Assembly: GCF_001295795.1 (NCBI RefSeq)
Contig: NZ_LJHY01000019.1
Span: 1 to 64,000 of the forward strand
Direction of reading: 5' to 3'
Length of the DNA: 64,000 nt
DNA from: Novosphingobium sp. AAP83
GTDB taxonomy: Bacteria > Pseudomonadota > Alphaproteobacteria > Sphingomonadales > Sphingomonadaceae
Shown: in pieces, positions 35,270 to 43,469 of the stretch
How the letters are laid out: each line of letters starts with the position of its first letter
How positions within the stretch are numbered: the first letter of the stretch is position 1
Translations under genes and position numbers: made by a program
The notes under the pieces: model-generated
Told to the model about the DNA's origin: nothing
Database searches by the model: none
The model's input: only the letters and a program-made list of their open reading frames with translations

Positions 35270-36069
35270 TGCTGCCCGATCCCAATACCGTTGGCGCGCT
35301 CGGGCTCATTTTCGTACTGGGCCTGCGCCATGGCCTTGATCCCGATCATATCGCCGTGATCGACAACATGACGTTCCTTGCCGCCGAAGAACGTCCGCAA
35401 CTGGCACCATGGATCGGAACGCTGTTTGCGCTTGGGCACTCTATGTCGGTTGGTGGCGTGGCATTGGGCGTATCCTGGATGGCAGGATGGTTTACCTTCC
35501 CCGCCTGGCTTGGGGTTGCCGTGGATGTCGCCATAGTCGCTATGTTGTTGGCTGTCGGCACGCTCAATCTGAAGGCCCTTATCGGTACAGACCATTATGT
35601 TCCTGCGGGGTGGCGGCAAGCGCTTTTGCCATCGTGCTTGCGTTCCACTTCGCATCCGATGGCAGTCGTCGCGGTTGGCGCACTGTTCGGACTTGTCTTT
35701 GATACAACAACGCAGGCTGCTGCCTGGGGCAGCATTGCTGCAACCGGTGGCGGTCTGTCTGCCACCTTTGCCATCATCGCAAGCTTCGCAACCGGAATGC
35801 TCCTGATCGACACGCTCGACAGCCAAATCGTCGCGCAGCTTCTGCGCACAGAACAAGATCCCAAACAGGTCCGGCGCTATCGGCGCGGCGTGGGCTGGCT
35901 CATTGTAGCTCTATCCTATGCCATGGCGATCTATTGCGCGATCGGGCTCTTCACCGAAGAACTCAGCTTCGGCGATGCTGCCTACACCGCGCTAGGCATT
36001 GGCGCAGCCCTTGCTGTGGCATTTTCAGCCATGTCAGGCTGGCGACGCAGAATTCTGGCAAAGGAATAG
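35269..36069 (+). CDS. NiCoT-family metal permease (HoxN/HupN/NixA-like)
   Basis: This is a 266-residue membrane protein with about seven helices. The family signature H-x4-D-H is seen in RHGLDPDHIAVIDN (H21, D26, H27), and the second conserved region is LFALGHSMSVGGVALG. NiCoT members take up nickel and/or cobalt. Here the gene ends a Zur-box-preceded operon, so it may import zinc or supply cobalt as a zinc substitute. The start is ATG 35269 or GTG 35266, both overlapping the DUF1289 stop. Confidence 0.85.
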   Translation: MLPDPNTVGALGLIFVLGLRHGLDPDHIAVIDNMTFLAAEERPQLAPWIGTLFALGHSMSVGGVALGVSWMAGWFTFPAWLGVAVDVAIVAMLLAVGTLNLKALIGTDHYVPAGWRQALLPSCLRSTSHPMAVVAVGALFGLVFDTTTQAAAWGSIAATGGGLSATFAIIASFATGMLLIDTLDSQIVAQLLRTEQDPKQVRRYRRGVGWLIVALSYAMAIYCAIGLFTEELSFGDAAYTALGIGAALAVAFSAMSGWRRRILAKE

Positions 36070-36430
36070 TCCCATCCGCTTTGGGTGCTTCAATACAAAC
36101 CGCTATTCGTCGCCAATGACTGAAAAAAGACCGATTGTAAAAAAACGCCATTTTCAGCGATTGGCGGGTTCTGGTGCAAGCTGTCGTTTACGCCGATGTC
36201 GCTGAAACCAGTTATTCAAGCAGCGACGAAAACGACTGCTGCGAACCTCAGCTTGGCAGTGACTCCCGTCTAAAACTCGCTTACCTTATTGTTTGAACGC
36301 CCTGATGGTAGTTGCCTTTCTCTATTGGAAGCTCGGATCGGTTATGATCCTCTGACATGAGGGTTCCCTTTCCACACGTAAAGTCTTTTGGGAACGCCTC
36401 TGCCGGGGTAGAGTTTCCGAGCCACAAGAA
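36070..36430. other. Intergenic region before the catabolic locus
   Basis: No open frame or RNA gene could be supported in these 360 bp. It is less GC-rich than the genes on either side. It separates the metal operon from the tetR gene and should hold the tetR promoter. No terminator hairpin with a clear T-run was recognised. Confidence 0.5.
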
Positions 36431-37027
36431 ATGGAATTAGCTGTGACGGAGCGGCGCAAAGGCGGTCGTCCTCGTAAAGGGGAGCCAGTGATTGACCGGA
36501 AAAAGATCGTTCAAACAGCCTGGGCCATTGTCGACGAACACGGCCTTGCAGGATTGTCGACCCGCACCCTTGCGGCCGCCTTGGAGGTGAAAAGCCCGGC
36601 GATTTATTGGCACATCGGCAGCAAGGAAGAGTTGTTCAGCTTGATGATCGAGGACTTGCTGCAAGATAGCATTTCCGATTGTGACGGGCCGGACTGGCAA
36701 GAGTGGTTCATCAAAGTCGGGCAGCGCCAACGTCAACTGCTGCTGTCGCATCGTGATGCCAGCATCATTGCCAGCATCGCGCCGCCGACCGAACGCATTC
36801 GAAATGAGCTGTTTCCCCGGCTGTTCAAGCCACTTGTCGACGGCGGGATGGATTTGGCTGAGGCGTCTGCGGCGGCGGGCGGTTTGGCCAGCCTTGTGCT
36901 GGGCTGGGTAATCTATGAGCAGCGCCCCGCGACACACGCGATGATGGAAGCGTATCACGATCCGGATTCCGCATTCGATAGCGCTCTGACGGCGTTCGTT
37001 TCCGGTCTCGCGCAGCGCCTCGAATAA
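36431..37027 (+). CDS. TetR family transcriptional regulator
   Basis: This is a 198-residue repressor. The N-terminal HTH (about residues 22-68: IDRKKIVQTAWAIVDEHG, then LSTRTLAAALEVKSPAIYWH) is preceded by a basic arm RRKGGRPRKG. The C-terminal ligand domain belongs to the TetR_C subgroup of TetR itself. It lies directly upstream of, and in the same direction as, the lactonase-MFS-flavocytochrome genes and probably controls them. The gap 37028-37111 contains an imperfect TTTAT...ATAAA inverted repeat that could be its operator. Confidence 0.9.
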   Translation: MELAVTERRKGGRPRKGEPVIDRKKIVQTAWAIVDEHGLAGLSTRTLAAALEVKSPAIYWHIGSKEELFSLMIEDLLQDSISDCDGPDWQEWFIKVGQRQRQLLLSHRDASIIASIAPPTERIRNELFPRLFKPLVDGGMDLAEASAAAGGLASLVLGWVIYEQRPATHAMMEAYHDPDSAFDSALTAFVSGLAQRLE

Positions 37028-37111
37028 ATGTCTAGGCCGCTTGCGCCTTAAATTTATCACCGATATATAAATCCTCGAACTCGCAAAGAGTCGTTTGAGA
37101 GGATTTTGCCA

Positions 37112-37981
37112 ATGAAAATCACCCGCCTTGAAGTGCCCCGATGCTCTGTGGGTGAAGGGCCGGTGTGGGATGTTGCAGAACAAGCGCTTTACTGGATCGA
37201 TATCCTTGGGCGCAGAGTGTTCCGCGCTGACGGCGATCTGGCATCGGCACGGCATTGGGACGTGCCGGCAACGATCGGGTCTATGGCATTGTGCAAAAGC
37301 GGCGGGGCGATCACCGCGCTGGCCGACGGCGTTTACACACTCGATTTTGCGAGCGGGGAAACCCGCTTGCTGGCCAGCAGTCTCGATCTTGATGCCGAGG
37401 TTCAACTGGCTGACGGCAAAGTAGACCGGCGCGGCCGCTTCATTGTCGGGTCGAGCGACCGAGGCATGAAAGAGGCGCGGGGCAAATTGTATGTGCTGGA
37501 TCCGGGTGCAAGCGCGCTTCGGATTATCGACGAGGATATTTTCCTGTCGAACGGCCCATGCTGGTCGCCCGATGACCGGACGTTTTATCACGCCGACAGT
37601 ATCCGCAAACTGATCTATGCTTATGACTATGACATTGAAGCGGGCACCGTTTCCAACCGACGCGCGTTTGCCAGCACCGAAGATCTCGGAGGCATTCCCG
37701 ATGGCGCAACGGTTGATGCCGAAGGGTTTTTGTGGAGCGCCATTTGCGAAGGCGGCAAGCTGGTCCGGTTCAGGCCGGACGGGAGCATCGACAGGATCGT
37801 TGAGTTTCCGGCAAAACTGCCCGGCAGCGTCATGTTTGGAGGCCCGCAGCTTGACCGACTTTTCGTCCCCACGCTGAACCCGTCCTTCCTTGGCCGGGTG
37901 GCCGATCCTTTGGATGGCTCGACTTTTGTCGTTGACGGGCTTGGCGTGAAGGGTCTTCCCGAACCAAGGTTCGCATTTTGA
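37112..37981 (+). CDS. SMP-30/gluconolactonase family lactonase
   Basis: This is a 289-residue six-bladed propeller hydrolase. The metal ligands of the family are visible in CSVGEGPVWD (Glu), FLSNGPCWSPD (Asn) and GIPDGATVDAEGFLW (Asp). Family members hydrolyse sugar or other lactones with Ca or Zn. ATG 37112 (MKITRLEVPRC) fits the family better than the TTG at 37106. It is coupled to the MFS gene by a TTGA overlap. A lactone formed during the pathway encoded here is the likely substrate. Confidence 0.9.
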   Translation: MKITRLEVPRCSVGEGPVWDVAEQALYWIDILGRRVFRADGDLASARHWDVPATIGSMALCKSGGAITALADGVYTLDFASGETRLLASSLDLDAEVQLADGKVDRRGRFIVGSSDRGMKEARGKLYVLDPGASALRIIDEDIFLSNGPCWSPDDRTFYHADSIRKLIYAYDYDIEAGTVSNRRAFASTEDLGGIPDGATVDAEGFLWSAICEGGKLVRFRPDGSIDRIVEFPAKLPGSVMFGGPQLDRLFVPTLNPSFLGRVADPLDGSTFVVDGLGVKGLPEPRFAF

Positions 37982-39159
37982 AGGGGCCGCTACCGCTTCT
38001 GCTGGTGCTGGTGTTTCTGAACATCGCGGGCTTCAGTCTGATCTTGCCGCTCTTGCCGTTTTACGGTCATGCCTTTGCGGCATCACCCTTTGCGGTCGCT
38101 TGCCTGTTTGCCGCCTATTCGTTTGGCAATGTGCTTGGCGAAATCTTCTGGGGCCGGCGCTCTGATGCCTTGGGCCGCAAGCCTATTCTCGTGATGACAA
38201 CGGCGGGCGCGGCATTGTCTTACGTTGCCTTTGCTTTTGCGCCGACTTTGCTGGTGGCGATTGTCATCCGTGTGATCACCGGCTTCTTCAGTGGCACGCT
38301 CGGCGTGGTACAAGGTATGCTGGCCGACCTTACGCCGCCTTCGGAACGTGCGCGGTTCATGGGCTATTTCGGGGCATCGTTTAACCTCGGCTTTGCCATT
38401 GGCCCTGCAATAGGCGGCGTCCTCGCCAGCCCTGAACTGGGCTTGCAAGGGTTTTACACGCCGATTTTGGCCGCCGCAGCCTTTGCCGGGGCAGCGTCAA
38501 CATGGGCCATGCTGGCCTTGCCACATCGCCTCCCGCAAACAGGTGCGCAACGTGCCATGCCCAGTTACACCGAAGGGCTTGAGATCGTTGCCAGCAATCC
38601 CATACTGGTCCGCTTGTTTGTGATCGCGTTCATCGGAATTGCCGCATTTTCTTCTGTTGAAGCGGTGTTCGGTTTGTGGACAGGAGGGGAATATGCGTGG
38701 ACGTCCCGCCAAGTCGGACTGACCTTCCTCGCGGTTGGCGGCACAGGCTTGCTGGTGCAAGCACTGCTGATCGGTCCATTGGTCAAACGCTTCGGCGAAT
38801 CCTGCGTGATTGCAGGCGGGATTGTCGTGCTGTTTACGGCAATCGCGCTGCTGCCGGTGTTGCGCTATCCGGCCATCACCGTCGCACTCATGGCTTTGCT
38901 GATGGCCGGGCATAGTCTGGCCTTCCCCAATGCGGGCGCGCTGGTGTCGCGCAATGCTCCGGTTGATCGACAAGGAAGTGTGATGGGCCTTAACATGGCG
39001 TCCAATGCCCTATCGCGGATTGTCGCGCCGCCGTTGTTCGGCTGGGTGTTCAGCCTTTCTAACGATGCGCCGTTCTATCTGTGCGCGCTGCTGATGACTG
39101 TCGCATTTGGCATTTCGCTATCGATCATTGCACTTCAGAAGAAGGCGCTTAGCCAATGA
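37978..39159 (+). CDS. MFS transporter (DHA1-like)
   Basis: This is a 393-residue twelve-helix transporter. The cytoplasmic loop 2-3 motif WGRRSDALGRKPILV is of the DRxGRR type, and the two halves each show six helices. The TTG start overlaps the lactonase stop. The closest look is of the drug:H+ antiporter-1/tetracycline-type group, but the operon suggests uptake of the catabolic substrate or an intermediate across the inner membrane. It overlaps the flavoprotein gene by 4 bases. Confidence 0.88.
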   Translation: MKGPLPLLLVLVFLNIAGFSLILPLLPFYGHAFAASPFAVACLFAAYSFGNVLGEIFWGRRSDALGRKPILVMTTAGAALSYVAFAFAPTLLVAIVIRVITGFFSGTLGVVQGMLADLTPPSERARFMGYFGASFNLGFAIGPAIGGVLASPELGLQGFYTPILAAAAFAGAASTWAMLALPHRLPQTGAQRAMPSYTEGLEIVASNPILVRLFVIAFIGIAAFSSVEAVFGLWTGGEYAWTSRQVGLTFLAVGGTGLLVQALLIGPLVKRFGESCVIAGGIVVLFTAIALLPVLRYPAITVALMALLMAGHSLAFPNAGALVSRNAPVDRQGSVMGLNMASNALSRIVAPPLFGWVFSLSNDAPFYLCALLMTVAFGISLSIIALQKKALSQ

Positions 39160-40670
39160 CACTTGCCGCAGCTTTGCAGGACTTCGCGGCCATCGTGGGC
39201 ACGGAAAACGTGTTCAATTCCGATCAGGATCGCAACGCATACGCCGATCATTTCGCACAGGATCCCGAAACGCATTTGCCCATCGCGGCAGTTGCTCCGA
39301 CAAGCCGCGATCAGGTGCGTGATATCGTGCGGGTGGCAAACCGGCACAAAGTTGCGCTGTGGCCGATCAGCCGAGGCAAGAACTTCGGCTACGGCGGCGC
39401 AGCACCAGTCATGAAGGGTTCGGTCGTCCTTGATCTTTCGCGGTTGAAGGCCATTGATTTCGATGAAGCCAACGGCGTGGTTCTGGTGGAACCAGGCGTC
39501 AGCTTTTTTGATCTGCATGATTTTCTGCAAGCCCGCAAAGCGCCCTATTGGCTTTCGGTTCCGGGCAATAGCTGGGGGTCGGTTGCCGGTAATGCACTGG
39601 ATCGCGGGGTCGGATATACGCCCTATGGCGATCATGCGTCGCGCATTTGCGGGCTGGAAGTCGTGTTGCCCGATGGCGATCTGATCCGCACCGGAATGGG
39701 GGCGATGGACGGATCGCCCACCTGGAACCTTTACCGCAACGGCTTTGGCCCCGGCTGGGACACGATGTTCTGCCAGTCCAACTTTGGCGTGGTGACCCGG
39801 CTCGGCCTGTGGCTGATGCCCGAACCCGAAGCGCTCGCCGGTTATGATCTGGAATTTGACAAGCCCGAAGACCTTGGCTGGGCCATCGATACGATCATGC
39901 CGCTGCGGCGCAGTGGCCTGATCCAGCAGAGCCCCTCGATCGGCAACTGGCTCCGCTCTGCCGCCGTGATGACCCGGCGCGAGGAATGGACGAGCGACAA
40001 GGGGCCGCTGAGCGAAACCGTGGTGAGTGCCATCCGCAAACGGTTCAACATCGGCTGGTGGAGTGTGCAGATCCGCTTTTATGGCCCGCAAGAAGTCGTC
40101 GATGCCTCGCTTCGCGCGCTGGACCGGGCCTTTGACGGCAAGCCCTTGCTTTCCAAGAAGCTGGCACGGTGGAAGCAGGGTGATGGTCCGGAAGGCTCGC
40201 CCATGTCGGGCGTGCCCGTCAGCTTTCCGTTGGCCAATGCAAACTGGCATGGCGGGCGCGGCGGGCATATCGGGTATTCACCGGTCCTGCCGCCCAGTGG
40301 TGATCTTGCGCTCAAGCAATTCCAGCGGACTTACGCGCTCTATCAGAAGTACGAGATGGACTATCACGCCAGCTTCGCCATGGGCGAACGCAGCCTGACC
40401 AACGTGAACCAGATCCTTTACAACAAGGATGATGCGCCGATGATGGCGCGGGTCGACGGCATGTTTCGCGATCTTGTCGCCGATGCCAGCGCGCAGCGTT
40501 ATGGCGAATATCGCACGCACATCGATTATATGGAGCTCGTTGCCTCGACTTATGATTTCAATGATCGCGCTCTGCTGCGCCTGAACGAACGGGTGAAGCA
40601 AGCGCTTGATCCCAATGGCATCATAGCGCCGGGCAAAAGCGGTATCTGGACGAAGGGAGCGCGGTCATGA
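39156..40670 (+). CDS. FAD-linked oxidase of the VAO/4-cresol dehydrogenase family (flavoprotein subunit)
   Basis: This is a 504-residue oxidoreductase. The N-terminal FAD-binding PCMH domain (about residues 20-220) shows VALWPISRGKNFGYGGAAPV and GNALDRGVGYTPYGDH, which are close to vanillyl-alcohol oxidase and p-cresol methylhydroxylase. The C-terminal cap domain follows. Such enzymes oxidise p-hydroxybenzylic carbons through a quinone methide. The next gene, overlapping by 4 bases, encodes a cytochrome c, so electrons probably leave through a flavocytochrome complex in the periplasm. No signal peptide is seen; the complex may be exported with a partner, or act differently. Candidate substrates include 4-alkylphenols, vanillyl alcohol, eugenol or pinoresinol-type lignans. 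Confidence 0.9.
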   Translation: MTLAAALQDFAAIVGTENVFNSDQDRNAYADHFAQDPETHLPIAAVAPTSRDQVRDIVRVANRHKVALWPISRGKNFGYGGAAPVMKGSVVLDLSRLKAIDFDEANGVVLVEPGVSFFDLHDFLQARKAPYWLSVPGNSWGSVAGNALDRGVGYTPYGDHASRICGLEVVLPDGDLIRTGMGAMDGSPTWNLYRNGFGPGWDTMFCQSNFGVVTRLGLWLMPEPEALAGYDLEFDKPEDLGWAIDTIMPLRRSGLIQQSPSIGNWLRSAAVMTRREEWTSDKGPLSETVVSAIRKRFNIGWWSVQIRFYGPQEVVDASLRALDRAFDGKPLLSKKLARWKQGDGPEGSPMSGVPVSFPLANANWHGGRGGHIGYSPVLPPSGDLALKQFQRTYALYQKYEMDYHASFAMGERSLTNVNQILYNKDDAPMMARVDGMFRDLVADASAQRYGEYRTHIDYMELVASTYDFNDRALLRLNERVKQALDPNGIIAPGKSGIWTKGARS

Positions 40671-41071
40671 CCGGTACTGCACACCTCCTACGCGGCGCGC
40701 TTCTCGTATTCGCTTGCGGCACAGCACTTGCGGCATCTGCACAACCGTCTGAACCGGCGAACAACAGCGCGACGAAAATAGAAAACGCATTTCGCGGAGC
40801 CATGCAGAACCGCGCTTCGGCCTCGCCCGACGAGGCTCTATTTGTCGAGAAATGCAGCATGTGTCACCGCCAGATGGGTATGGGCACAGTCATTCTGGCG
40901 CGGCGCATGGAACCGGCCGTCGCTATGCTTGAAACACGGCATCTGCCGGTAGACTTTACCACCGCCGTCGTGCGCAACGGGCTGGGCAATATGCCGGCCA
41001 TTTCACGTGGCGAGGTTTCCGATGCCCAACTGGCGCGCATTGCCAAATACTTGAGCAAAAAGGGCCGGTGA
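40667..41071 (+). CDS. Cytochrome c subunit of a flavocytochrome
   Basis: This is a 134-residue exported cytochrome c with an N-terminal signal peptide (about residues 1-25, ending ALAASAQ). A single heme site CSMCH (C63, C66, H67) lies in FVEKCSMCHRQMGMG. The length and its place behind a VAO-type flavoprotein match the PchC-like subunit of 4-cresol dehydrogenase. It would take electrons from FAD and pass them to the respiratory chain. It is translationally coupled to both neighbours. Confidence 0.9.
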   Translation: MTGTAHLLRGALLVFACGTALAASAQPSEPANNSATKIENAFRGAMQNRASASPDEALFVEKCSMCHRQMGMGTVILARRMEPAVAMLETRHLPVDFTTAVVRNGLGNMPAISRGEVSDAQLARIAKYLSKKGR

Positions 41072-41436
41072 TGGACCGCTGGGCATTCATGGATCGCCGC
41101 CATATGCTAAAGGCCTGCGGCATCGCGCCCATAGCTTTGGCATCGACCGCAAAGAGCATAGCGGCCGCAGAACTTTCGGCCGTGGTCGTCTTTGACGGGC
41201 GGGAGGATATAAGCCGCCAATTCGCGGCGGCGCAATCCTGCGCAAGGATCGATCTCGTGGTGGAACAGACCAATGGCTGGCAGGCCATTCGCGCGATGCA
41301 TTCCGTTGCCCAAGTCCAAGGGCTTACGCGCTGGGGTGAGTTCCTGCTGGCGCGTAGCTTCTTCGAAGAACACGGCCTTCGCGTCACCTCAAACACCATT
41401 CGCACCAATGGATTCACCCTGTGGCACATGGCATAG
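41071..41436 (+). CDS. Small Tat-exported protein of unknown function
   Basis: This is a 121-residue protein whose N-terminus FMDRRHMLKACGIAPIALAST is a twin-arginine signal, cut near AKSIAAA. The mature part of about 90 residues has no recognised domain (ends TNGFTLWHMA). It overlaps the cytochrome gene and is the last gene of the run. Because the flavoprotein lacks its own signal, this protein could be a carrier for co-export through Tat or a third subunit. Both are inferences. GTG 41068 is an alternative start. Confidence 0.75.
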   Translation: MDRWAFMDRRHMLKACGIAPIALASTAKSIAAAELSAVVVFDGREDISRQFAAAQSCARIDLVVEQTNGWQAIRAMHSVAQVQGLTRWGEFLLARSFFEEHGLRVTSNTIRTNGFTLWHMA

Positions 41437-41835
41437 CATTTTGGGCATCAATTGATGGAATATCTGGCGTCTTGCTGAATTTGGTATCGCGGGAGCCATC
41501 CACAAAGGCCTCTGCGGAGATTGGATTTAGCCCATTTGGCGAATCCAGAATACGCAGGCACTCACGACCGATGAGACTGCGGGTACACCGCTCACCACAA
41601 TGTTCGAACGGTTCGGAGTCTCGGCATCGGCCTGATTGGGCCGATCGGCCACAGTAGCCTGACCCTGCGCAGTGGCTCGTGCAACCCGTTTTCGAACCGA
41701 AGCGGTGACCAGCCGCATCGCCCAACCAAGCGTAAGTGACTCGCTGATCGCAGCCTTGGCATTGGCTGACCATGAACGCTCAACCGAGATCTACAAACAA
41801 ACTTTCGACGTTCTTTCGATCAAGCGTTTTGAAAT
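41437..41835. other. Intergenic region, no supported gene
   Basis: These 399 bp separate the convergent flavocytochrome operon and the epimerase gene. Several short open frames exist on both strands, but none shows a family match, a good ribosome-binding site or a plausible composition. It may contain a decayed gene. No clear terminator was recognised. Confidence 0.5.
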
Positions 41836-42753
41836 CTAGAGCGTGGCTAGGGCGTTACGGACGAGGTTGGCAGAATTTCCGTCATGCGCCAAACCGGCGC
41901 GCTCGGCAGCAGGGGTTGCCAGCAACGGCTGCCGCGCGAATGCGGTTTCAAGCGGCACGTCCGGGTTGTATGAAACAAGGCCGGGGGAAACGCCGCATTG
42001 CAAGGCAATCTCTGCCGTCAGTTCTGCCAGCGAAAGGCGCAGGGCAGGAAGCGTCACCGCGCGTGTTGAAGGAAGTAATGCGCTGTCCAGATGCACCGCG
42101 CTGATCAGATTTTCGGCACATTTCATCACAGATTGCGCCCAGATCGTGCCATCAGGCGATACCGGACACTCAAACGGCTCCCCCGCCTTCAGGGCATGAA
42201 ACAGGTCTGACATAAAGGCCGATTTCATCCCCGAAGGGCCTTTGGGCCGTGCCAGAATTCCGGGCAAACGCACCGTCACGCCATCGATCATCGCGCGATT
42301 GGAGAACATGGCGACGGCATGTTCCATCATCGCCTTGTGCCCCCCATAGATCATCCTAGGTGCCAAGGGCGTCTGATCGTCGACCGTCGCTGGCAAGGCA
42401 TCTCCCAGAACCGCGATCGAACTGGCATAGACGACGCGCACACCGGCCCGTATTGCGGCGGCTTCAAGCAGCATGTCGTACATGGCATCCACGTTCACCC
42501 GCCGCGATGCGACGGGGTCCATTTCCGCAGCGCCCCCCGGCACCGTGGCAAGGTGGATCAAGGCATCGAACCCGGCGGACAGCAGATCGCGCCGGACAGC
42601 AGGTTCGGAAAACTCGCCGATCACCTGCCGAATGCCGCTGCACAGGCCATAGCCGCTAATGTCCAGGCCGACCACTTCATCGCCACGCAGCAGCAATTGC
42701 CGGCAAAGCTCCCGCCCGACAAAACCACCCGCACCCGTAATAACAATGCGCAT
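41836..42753 (-). CDS. NAD-dependent epimerase/dehydratase family protein (DenD-like)
   Basis: This is a 305-residue extended-SDR protein. The NAD-binding GxxGxxG is seen in VITGAGGFVGRELC, the active-site region is VYASSIAVLG, and YxxxK is found in YGGHKAMMEH. The sequence style is that of D-erythronate dehydrogenase (DenD) and related sugar-acid dehydrogenases. ATG 42753 is chosen because GGGGAG lies just upstream. It is divergent from the cupin-SDR operon across a 206-bp gap and likely belongs to the same pathway. Confidence 0.85.
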   Translation of the reverse strand: MRIVITGAGGFVGRELCRQLLLRGDEVVGLDISGYGLCSGIRQVIGEFSEPAVRRDLLSAGFDALIHLATVPGGAAEMDPVASRRVNVDAMYDMLLEAAAIRAGVRVVYASSIAVLGDALPATVDDQTPLAPRMIYGGHKAMMEHAVAMFSNRAMIDGVTVRLPGILARPKGPSGMKSAFMSDLFHALKAGEPFECPVSPDGTIWAQSVMKCAENLISAVHLDSALLPSTRAVTLPALRLSLAELTAEIALQCGVSPGLVSYNPDVPLETAFARQPLLATPAAERAGLAHDGNSANLVRNALATL

Positions 42754-42959
42754 TTTTCTCCCCATCCGTAGCCCCCTTGATTAATAGGAGATCGCCACAG
42801 CGTCGCAACGATTGTATTGATAGGCGGCTATGATATCACAAATTTGCCTGAGGCACCGCGCTCCTTGAAGTTTATCGCAGAACAAAGGATCGGATCGGCG
42901 TACCTGGCATAACGGCAGGCTTGGCTGGCGCAGCAGCCGTAACGGTAATTGGAGCACTT

Positions 42960-43469
42960 ATGGAACTGTCTGATTCAGGATTACCTCCCGTCCAGCGGGT
43001 TGTTACCGGGCACAACGAACTTGGCCGCGCGGTATTCAAATCAGAGGATGTTTCACCGACTAAACTCATTCCGTCGGGTGATGCTGCGTTTCTGCTGCTG
43101 TGGACGACGCCCACTGTCCCGGCTGACAACAATGACGAAACCGATGGCCGCCACCGCGATGCCGGGCTGACGCTGGATGGCGGCTCGGTGATCCGCATCG
43201 TCGATATGCTTCCCGGTAAGGAAAGCCCGATGCACCGCACCAATTCGATCGATTATGGCATCGTGCTGGAAGGCGAGGTTGAACTCGAACTGGAAGACGG
43301 GGCGAAGAAAACCATCCGCCAGGGCGGGATCATCGTACAGCGCGGCACCAATCACCTTTGGCGCAACACGACCGATCGCGTTTGCCGGATTGCCTTTATT
43401 CTGATCGAGGCACCGGCCTATTTGCACAACGGCGCGCCGCTGCCCGAAGACAAACCGGACCACAAATGA
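42960..43469 (+). CDS. Cupin domain protein
   Basis: This is a 169-residue single-domain cupin. Cupin motif 1 is in GKESPMHRTNSIDYGIVLEGEV and motif 2 in IIVQRGTNHLWRNTT, with the His residues as likely metal ligands. ATG 42960 with GGAG upstream is preferred over longer starts. It overlaps the SDR gene by 4 bases. Similar cupins accompany aromatic or sugar-acid catabolism, where they act as isomerases, lyases or sensors. The exact activity is unknown. Confidence 0.85.
   Translation: MELSDSGLPPVQRVVTGHNELGRAVFKSEDVSPTKLIPSGDAAFLLLWTTPTVPADNNDETDGRHRDAGLTLDGGSVIRIVDMLPGKESPMHRTNSIDYGIVLEGEVELELEDGAKKTIRQGGIIVQRGTNHLWRNTTDRVCRIAFILIEAPAYLHNGAPLPEDKPDHK

Noticed and set aside
41437..41835. Small genes in the gap between the Tat protein and the epimerase
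   Set aside because: Several open frames of 60 to 120 codons exist on both strands, but none has a ribosome-binding site or recognisable family; they overlap each other in all frames.
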